Shown: one piece after another, positions 57,429-64,000 of the stretch
Layout of the letters: each line of letters opens with the position of its first letter
How positions within the stretch are numbered: the first letter of the stretch is position 1
Assembly: GCA_951640195.1 (NCBI GenBank)
Contig: OX621166.1
Coordinates: 62,001-126,000, forward strand
Reading direction: 5' to 3'
DNA length: 64,000 nt
From: Porpolomopsis calyptriformis
Taxonomy: Eukaryota > Basidiomycota > Agaricomycetes > Agaricales > Hygrophoraceae
Program-made: the position numbers and the translations under genes
Notes under the pieces: generated by a model
The model's input: the letters and a program-made list of their open reading frames with translations, nothing else
The model's database searches: none
What the model was told of the DNA's origin: nothing

Positions 57429-60400
57429 ATGGCAAACCAGGCAAATGAAGGTGCAGATTATGACAGTGATATAGATAGGATCATAGCTATGTCCTCACTA
57501 GCCAAGGTAAGCCTATCCCTAGTAGTTATGTATCTAATTCGATTCACACAATTAAATCATTATGAGGCTAATAAAACCATAATAAACCAGGAAGGGGATT
57601 CGACTTCTAGTGGTTCAGATGATAGTGATATACATAATATCCTGAATATGCCTTGTGCAGAGAAGATGCCAATGCCAATACCGATGCTAGGAGAAAAACA
57701 TATGCCTTCCAAAAAACATATATTAATCAACAAAAAGCCAGTATACTCAGTAAGTGTATATCTGTTTTCAAGGTTAAAGTGCTCACATTATTACAGACAA
57801 CGTTAATTAGCCTAAATCATCTTAACATCCAGAATTCGGATCAGCAATATATATCGATACCTCCATTGGCTCCCTTAGGTCCCCAGCCAGGTCCTTCAAG
57901 GGTCCAAAACGCAATAAGTAGAAAGGATAATGACGCTGTATGTCTCAATTAACCTATGACAATAATAACTTACATTTATTTATTTTCCAGGTGGCAAAAG
58001 CATGGTATGTATTTTAAGAGAAATCATAAGATACTTGCGTATTAATACTGGTTAGGTTTAGTGATTATAGCTCTCCTTCAGAGCCTTCGGTGGATATTAG
58101 AAGGAACAACTCGCGATTTGAAACCAGACACTGGTGAATAAATCTATCATTCGAAATGTTAGGTTAAATACTAAACTTTTAGAAGCTCAACAAGCCGATC
58201 ATCGTCGCCAGCTAGCAATAACGGATCAGATTTCATTGGATCCAGTGAAAGTGACAGCGCTCATTCTCATTTACTAGCAAAAAATGCCATTCGATTGAAT
58301 CTACCACGATCTGAGCAAGAGCTTTTTATAGGTATGTTCTTATATTATTGGTGGTGATTAGACTCATTAAGGATATTAGACACGAAGCTAGCAGATCCAA
58401 GGATATGGGCTTCAGCTTGTCAATCATTGGGATCTGCTAAGCCTGGAAACCACCTGGATCACGCGGTCATAGAAATTTACCTTTTGAAATCATGGTATAT
58501 GTCCATTCAACCCCAGATGCCATCTCAGAGATATTCCTACTATCTAGACTCGGAAACGGTGAGTAGGGTAATAAGAGAAGAAGAAGACATCCTGTCTACC
58601 GAAATCCATAAAACTCTCCTTCTTCCACCTCACGTTGCTATCCCGAAAAAGCCTGTGTTATTTTTCCCTCCACTATCATGGCAATCTTCTGCAACCCAAA
58701 GGCTAGCTTTATTTGATTACCAGCAGGAGAAGGTTCTTGTTTTTAGCCATGGAGCTCCACTCGAAACCAATATGTACTCAGATTGGACGGAGTGGAATGG
58801 CAACTACTATTGGAGGGCTATTGCTAATGTGTTTGGGTGGATCCTGGGTAGTGAGTTGGATGAGCGAGGTCCCCAAGTAATCGAACCGAATTGGAATACG
58901 GTGAAAATCTCGTTTCTATACAGAAGAAGCATATTCATATACATATTTCAACAGAGTGAGGCCGACACTGGTTCCTGGATGGCATCGCTTTGCCAAGAAA
59001 TCTTTGATAATGGTTGGATGTATTCCACAGACATTAACCAACACCCACTTGCACCCAAATTGCAATGTGTTCATGCGATGCAAGAGAGAATATTTCTCAC
59101 TGCGCTTCAAACTGTACAAAAATCATATGACTTCTGGAACAAGACTCAGACCCTGCTTCGGTATTCCATGGAACCCAATTCTGAGGTTGTGAATGATATG
59201 AAGGCTGGGCTTTTAAAATTCAAGCGTTTCGAGGTAATAGCACTTGCGCTTGCAACTGCTCGTATGAAGTGTGAGTATTATCTCATTCCGATTACCTGTG
59301 ATAATCAATCTAAAGAGGCTACCTATATTAATCAACTAGGCCATCTTCTGGATAGTCACGACAAGGATGGCAATGCCAGCAATGACGACAACAATCACAA
59401 TGATGATGACAATGACAATGACAATGATGACAACGATGATGATTCCATTGTAATCAACCTACCACCTCAGCCTTCCAGAAGGTCTCTACCTGAAATCCAA
59501 CTTCCAGAGGTTGAGCTAAATGGGAATGGGGGTGAAGAAGCATTAGCAACAAGCGTTGATGAGCGGCCTTTTGATGACTACGAATCAGCTATGTTGGTTT
59601 GCTCCGAGGATCAAGCTGATATCATTCCAAACACGTGGACCTTTGACACCAATGGAATGCTTGTATTGGGCAAGCACTGGAGTATCTGGAGGGATAGAGG
59701 CTATAGGTTGCAGGCCGATTTTTTCTCTATGTTCAATAACCAGGAACCGGTTCTCCTCAATGACCACCTTCTTCCACACTGGGATTCAAGTGATCAAGCA
59801 AGTGGATGTTTACCATCATCTCCAGTTGCATACCCATCCTCGTTATCTTCTCATTCTTCTGAGGTGCTGAATTCCCTACCAGCTATGGACAACCCAGATG
59901 TGACTGTGATGGGTGCTCAGGATATGTTGGATGAGGCGGGAGGGGTGGAAGGGACATCAGAGAGCCAGGGTGTGTTTGTAAAAGGTAAAGCACGCAACAA
60001 CAAATTCATCTACTTCGACTTGGAGAAGGATAGAGTAAACCTGGACGATGAAGAAGTGTCAGTGTCGGTGGATATCGACAGCATCATATGGGTCACGCAT
60101 AAACCACAGTTCATTGGTCCAATCAATATTCACCTTCTTCCACTGTTAGACGACAAACCTCCATTCTCTATCAACAATCATGTCTATGTCCAGGTTCTAC
60201 AACCACCTACCACTCGAAATCCTAGGCAGAGGTCTAAAAGGTATCCACTTAGTGCCTTGCCACATACCCATTTCGGGCAGATGGGTCAAGGATCAGGCCA
60301 ATTTAACACCTACGTCTTCTTCCCTCATATGATTAGGAAAGACCCAGGAATGCATAGAATGACTACTCTGATGCCAAGGGAGGTACAGGAGTTGTGGTTC

Positions 60401-62796
60401 TCACAAGTGATCATGCCTGCTCTGCCAGTGGTTTTAGCCAACTACACCGGAATTATGGAGTATCTTCCTACAAGCGTCAGTAATCTCCAATGGAAAATAG
60501 GGACAAGACGTACGACCAAGACCATTCCCCTCACACCTGAAGCATTTTCTTCCATGCGAACCACTCTCTGCGACATCATAAATAACCAGCCCGATCTCCT
60601 AGGCCGATTCGGGTCCTTTTTCTTTGTTGTAGATGCTCGAGGTATCAAACTGCTCTCTAAGCAGCACCACCCAACCGAGAATATATATCAGGCACTCTGT
60701 TCGATGATTCCTAACATGGACTGGGATTATATGAAGGACCGATCGCATGGAGAACTCTTGCTTGATCTTGGGATTTCATACCATCCTCCTTCTAGGGAGG
60801 ATCAGGAGCCATTGGTAGGGCTGTGGAGGTTAGATAGGATCGACGACTCGTACGACCTTATGGGGATGAAAAAAGGAATGACCCATTATACTGCCATGTT
60901 TGGAGCTTATGGAGGGAGACAGGCTGAAACCAAGTTGAAGAAAAGTCGGCTTGTACACCTTTGCTTCTGATCCAGCTACAACCTTTGCTTTGAGGTGGTG
61001 CGACTTCCTGGCCAAACGAACTACCTATGTGATGACTGTGATGCAGTCAAGACAAATGACCGATTCATGACTAGCTGTGATCACTGGAAAAAGCTGTTTC
61101 AATCTTCTCAAATCCAGTCATTCGGCGTTAGAGAAGAAGTTAGAGGGAGTGGGTTAGCCATTATAAAGCTTCTTGATGTAGCATCTGAAAAGGTAAGCAG
61201 CGAAATAACTGCAAACTAGAAATGTCTAATGATTGCCAGGCACAAGACTATATGTCGTCTGACCCTATCATTTGGATCAAGTCGAGCCTCTTTTTCAAGT
61301 TGTTGGCAAGAAGGCTAGCAGAGTTTCAAAACGTCCAACTACACCTTTCACGAAATCGACCAAGCAACTATGGAATGATGGCTATGCTTATCATCCACCT
61401 GATTAAGCACACCATGGTCACACCAAGGATAAAGCACACATTCTTGAATGATGTGTTGCGAGACCTTCATTTCAGTTCGATAATGTGGAGGTTCGGAATG
61501 TTCTTTCTTCACGACCTCAAGTTGAAGAAAGGAGTGCTATCTCTAAGAGAACTACCGGAGGAGGATCCAGCTGAGGTTATCCAAGCGTATGGACAGTCCT
61601 TGAAGAAGCCACAGGCAACTCAAGCCAACCAGCCATATCACCTTATTCAAATGTATCAGCAAGATGTGTGCCCTTGGGGTCCCGATCCATCTTGGTCAAG
61701 AATTCAGAAACTGTTGGAAACCGAGCCAGAGATTTTCCTTAGGGAATAGAGGTTGGATGATGACTGGGAAGCTCCTGAACTGCTTTACACAAAGCTGTTG
61801 TTTGTTGAGTTCACGCATCAGCTGTGGCTAAGTCTGGCAGAGCAGTTTGCATCAGCAGGTGTTTTACCCAAGCCAACCACAGTTCAGGAAGCAATGGAGA
61901 CTTGGACGGTACCTGCGATTCAGCATATCATAGGCATTGACCATTGCCGATTCCTTCCTTCGAGCTGTGGCCTTAAAGGAAAGCTTCCTTTGAGTCACTC
62001 CCATGATCTATCATTTTCAGCACGTCGGGCAACCTTCTTCCCTGAACAAACTATCCAGATCCCAGAGAATTCAGTCTGGAAACCATACACCCAGCCTGGA
62101 GGATATATCTCCACTTACCACCAATATCTTGTGGATTGGGATATGGATGAAGGTGATCAGCTCTGCTGTGAATTGGACAATATATTTGGCCAGTTACAAT
62201 GCCTTCCTGTAGGTGGCCTATCGAATAAAAAGGGGAAACAAGTCATATGGGGGATGAAATCAGGCAAGATCAACTTTATTTCGAATTCAAAGTTCTATCG
62301 GATTGAAGAAATTGGGAAAGAGGTGGCTGCGCGTCCACGAACTCAGGTCCTAAAAAGGCCTCATGCTTCAAAGAATATACTTCAGAGACGACTAGATGAA
62401 ACCTTGGGGAGATCGATAAAACCACCTATTCGGAGCCGAAAGTCTGCCAAAATCTACCAAAAACGAAAGCCTCCTGTGAGACGGAAAGCAGACAACAATC
62501 CTTCAGGTTCAGAGAGTGGGAAAGAGCAACAGGTTAGGGTTACTCGCTCAAAGGCCAAGGCTGCCCAGAAAGACGAGGGAAGAAAGGGGGTGAGTGGTGT
62601 GCGGATAACTCGGTCAAGAATGAACGCTGCTAGGAAAGATGCGGAGAGAGAAGATTCAGGTTCAGGAAGACATATAGTAGGTAGATCTCAGTCAAGAGTC
62701 AAGGCTGCTAGGGAACGGGCAGATTTAGAGTCTGATTCCGATTCCGATTCATTAGAGTACACAGATGAGCCAGGATCAGAGCAATCTAGTAGCTAA
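57429..62796 (+). pseudogene. Very large unrecognised Agaricomycete protein gene, two in-frame stops
   Basis: ATG 57429 (MANQANEGADYDSDIDRI). Ser/Asp-rich N-terminal exons lead to RLNLPRSEQELFI (58,290-58,330), then an 847-residue exon (58,427-60,970) with LKSWYMSIQPQMPSQRYSYY, WTEWNGNYYWRAIANVFGWI, an Asp/Asn tract (59,385-59,447), PLSALPHTHFGQMGQGSGQF, YVFFPHMIRK, VQELWFSQVIMPALPVV, LLGRFGSFFFVVDARGIKLL and GMTHYTAMFGAYGGRQAE. The frame continues past TGA 60968-70 (HLCF-stop-SSYNLCFEVVR), an intron (61,197-61,240) and TAG 61747-49 into PPIRSRKSAKIYQKRKPPVR and three basic repeats of the VTRSKAKAAQKD / ITRSRMNAARKD / RSQSRVKAARER type. Total about 1,600-1,700 residues. I recall similar long hypothetical proteins in repeat-rich mushroom DNA but no function. 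The tandem array starts ~60 bp after its stop. Confidence 0.55.
59385..59447 (+). repeat. Asp/Asn-coding microsatellite
   Basis: Repeats of AATGATGAC/GACAATGAC encode an uninterrupted acidic DNDNDD tract within the large gene. It stays in frame. Confidence 0.85.
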
Positions 62797-62859
62797 TGTA
62801 TTGATTTGAAGATTATATATTCACAGGTCTATTCTACCTATATGTGTTACACTGCTCAT

Positions 62860-64000
62860 TGTGGTACCCCAATCAGTCTGCCCATGGGGATGTGGTTATT
62901 CTGGGATGTTATCACACTAATGCTATTGATTGAACATAACATGCTGGTGGTTAGAGAGCTCGGTGAGAAGTTGAAGGTATAACCTCTGATACCTCTTGCA
63001 TGCTAATTATGGTACCCCAATTATTCCGCACATGAGGATTGGACTACTCCTGATGTTTGTAGCACCAATGCTATTGATTGAACATAAAATCCTGATGCTT
63101 AGAGGGCTCTCTGATAAGTTGAAGGTATACCCTCCCATACCTGTTGTATACTTATTGCGGCACCCTAGTTAATCCACACATGATGATTGAACTATTCCTA
63201 ACCTTTGTAATACTTATGCTATTGATTGAACATAAAATCCTGATACTCGGAGAGCTCTGTGATAAGTTGAAGGTATATCATCCGATACTTCTTACATACT
63301 ATACCCCAATCATTCCACACATGAGGATTAGACTACTCCTGACCTTTGTAACACTAATGCTGTTGATTTAACATAAAATCCCGATGATTAGAGAGCTCTC
63401 TGATAAGTTAAAGGTATACCACCCCATGATATCTTATATACTTATTGCGGCACCCTAGTCAATCCATACACGAGGATTAGACTATTCCCAATGTTTATAA
63501 CACTGATGCTATTGATTGAACATGAAATCCTGATGCTCAGAGAGCTCTGTGATAACTTGAAGGTATACCCCCCCCTACCTCCTGTATACTTCTTGCGGCA
63601 CCCCAGTCTATCTACACATGATGATTGGACTATTCCCAATGTTTGTAACACAGGTGCTATTGATTGAACATGAAATCCTGATGCTCAGAGAGCTCTGTGA
63701 TAAGTTAGAGATATACCCCCCTATACCCCTTATATAGCTTATTGCAGTGCCTCATTCTGTCCATATATTGTCATTCCGAGCATCTGTAACACTGGTGCTA
63801 TTGATTGAACATGAAATTGTGATGTTTAAAGAGGTCTGTGATAAGTTGGAGATATACTCCCTCATACCCTTTATATACCTTATTGGAGTGCCTTATTCTA
63901 CCCATATATTGTTATTCCGAGCATCTATGACACTAGTGCTATTGATTGAACATGAAATTATGATGTTTAAAGATGTCTGTAATAAGTTGGAGATATACCC
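62860..64000 (-). repeat. Tandem array of ~145-bp units, right copy (runs off the window)
   Basis: Recurring GCTATTGATTGAACATRA (near 62,931, 63,070, 63,212, 63,360, 63,509, 63,655, 63,797, 63,940) is the complement of the left array's TTCAATCAATAGC. The outer units (from about 63,740) carry GATGTTTAAAG and CCATATATTGT, the complement of the left array's interior subtype. The inner units carry CCTGATGCTTAGAG and CACATGAGGATT. The array directly follows the large gene. Confidence 0.9.

Noticed and set aside
18073..60970. TGA recoding (selenocysteine or reassigned code) to explain repeated in-frame TGA
   Set aside because: Other genes end normally at TGA, no SECIS-like context was seen, and basidiomycetes are not known to recode TGA. 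Point decay at CGA is simpler.
14461..62796. KDZ (Kyakuja-Dileera-Zisupton) transposase
   Set aside because: The TET/JBP-like and Ulp1-like genes suggested one, but I found no KDZ transposase core or its cysteine cluster in any frame.

Overview
This window comes from a basidiomycete fungus, most likely an Agaricomycete. The evidence is a single-chain fatty acid synthase in which the beta and alpha halves are fused, many short introns of about 50 nt with GTRNGT donors, and several protein families I know from mushroom genomes: DUF6534-like membrane protein, Agaricomycete JmjC proteins, TET/JBP-like dioxygenases, an alpha-kinase and BAH-PHD proteins. Nothing looks bacterial or viral. Most of the window is accessory, repeat-rich DNA. 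All gene models are by eye, and many starts and small exons are uncertain.

Layout. 1-11.9 kb: a fused type I fatty acid synthase entering from the left edge, with 19 recognisable introns. It carries one in-frame stop and four frameshifts and has lost most of its phosphopantetheinyl-transferase domain. It abuts a RasGEF fragment at 11.93-12.22 kb. 13.37-14.46 kb: tandem array of ~145-bp units. 14.46-27.9 kb: a transposon nest holding a DD34E Tc1/mariner element with a second, convergent accessory gene, two 310-bp deletion derivatives of it, a 2-oxoglutarate/Fe(II) dioxygenase gene with the transposon sitting in one intron, and a JmjC gene with two in-frame stops. 28.1-34.0 kb: decayed DUF6534-like membrane-protein gene, diverged repeats, and an F-box-like gene containing a 49-bp-arm hairpin. 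35.2-43.0 kb: AT-hook protein, Ulp1/C48-type protease, a long Ala/Pro-repeat protein, and two retroposon inserts with target duplications. 43.1-47.4 kb: TET/JBP-like dioxygenase and an alpha-kinase. 48.1-54.2 kb: three paralogues of an unrecognised WAVR-HSFGHS domain, one joined to a JmjC domain. 54.7-64 kb: sirtuin and BAH-PHD genes on the minus strand, divergent from a very large plus-strand gene (57.4-62.8 kb), followed at once by a second ~145-bp array in inverted orientation to the first.

How it fits together. The two arrays are related in a specific way. The left one matches the outer part of the right one in inverted orientation, and is cut exactly where the gene-proximal subtype should begin. 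With the chromatin-type genes between them (sirtuin, BAH-PHD, two JmjC, TET/JBP-like, a further dioxygenase, Ulp1-like protease), this suggests one or more large mobile elements carrying chromatin-modifying cargo. Many genes are interrupted by TGA codons in positions reachable from CGA by C-to-T at CpG, which would fit decay under cytosine methylation. The best candidates for something undescribed are the 54.7-64 kb gene set with its array, the two-gene Tc1/mariner element, and the HSFGHS domain family.
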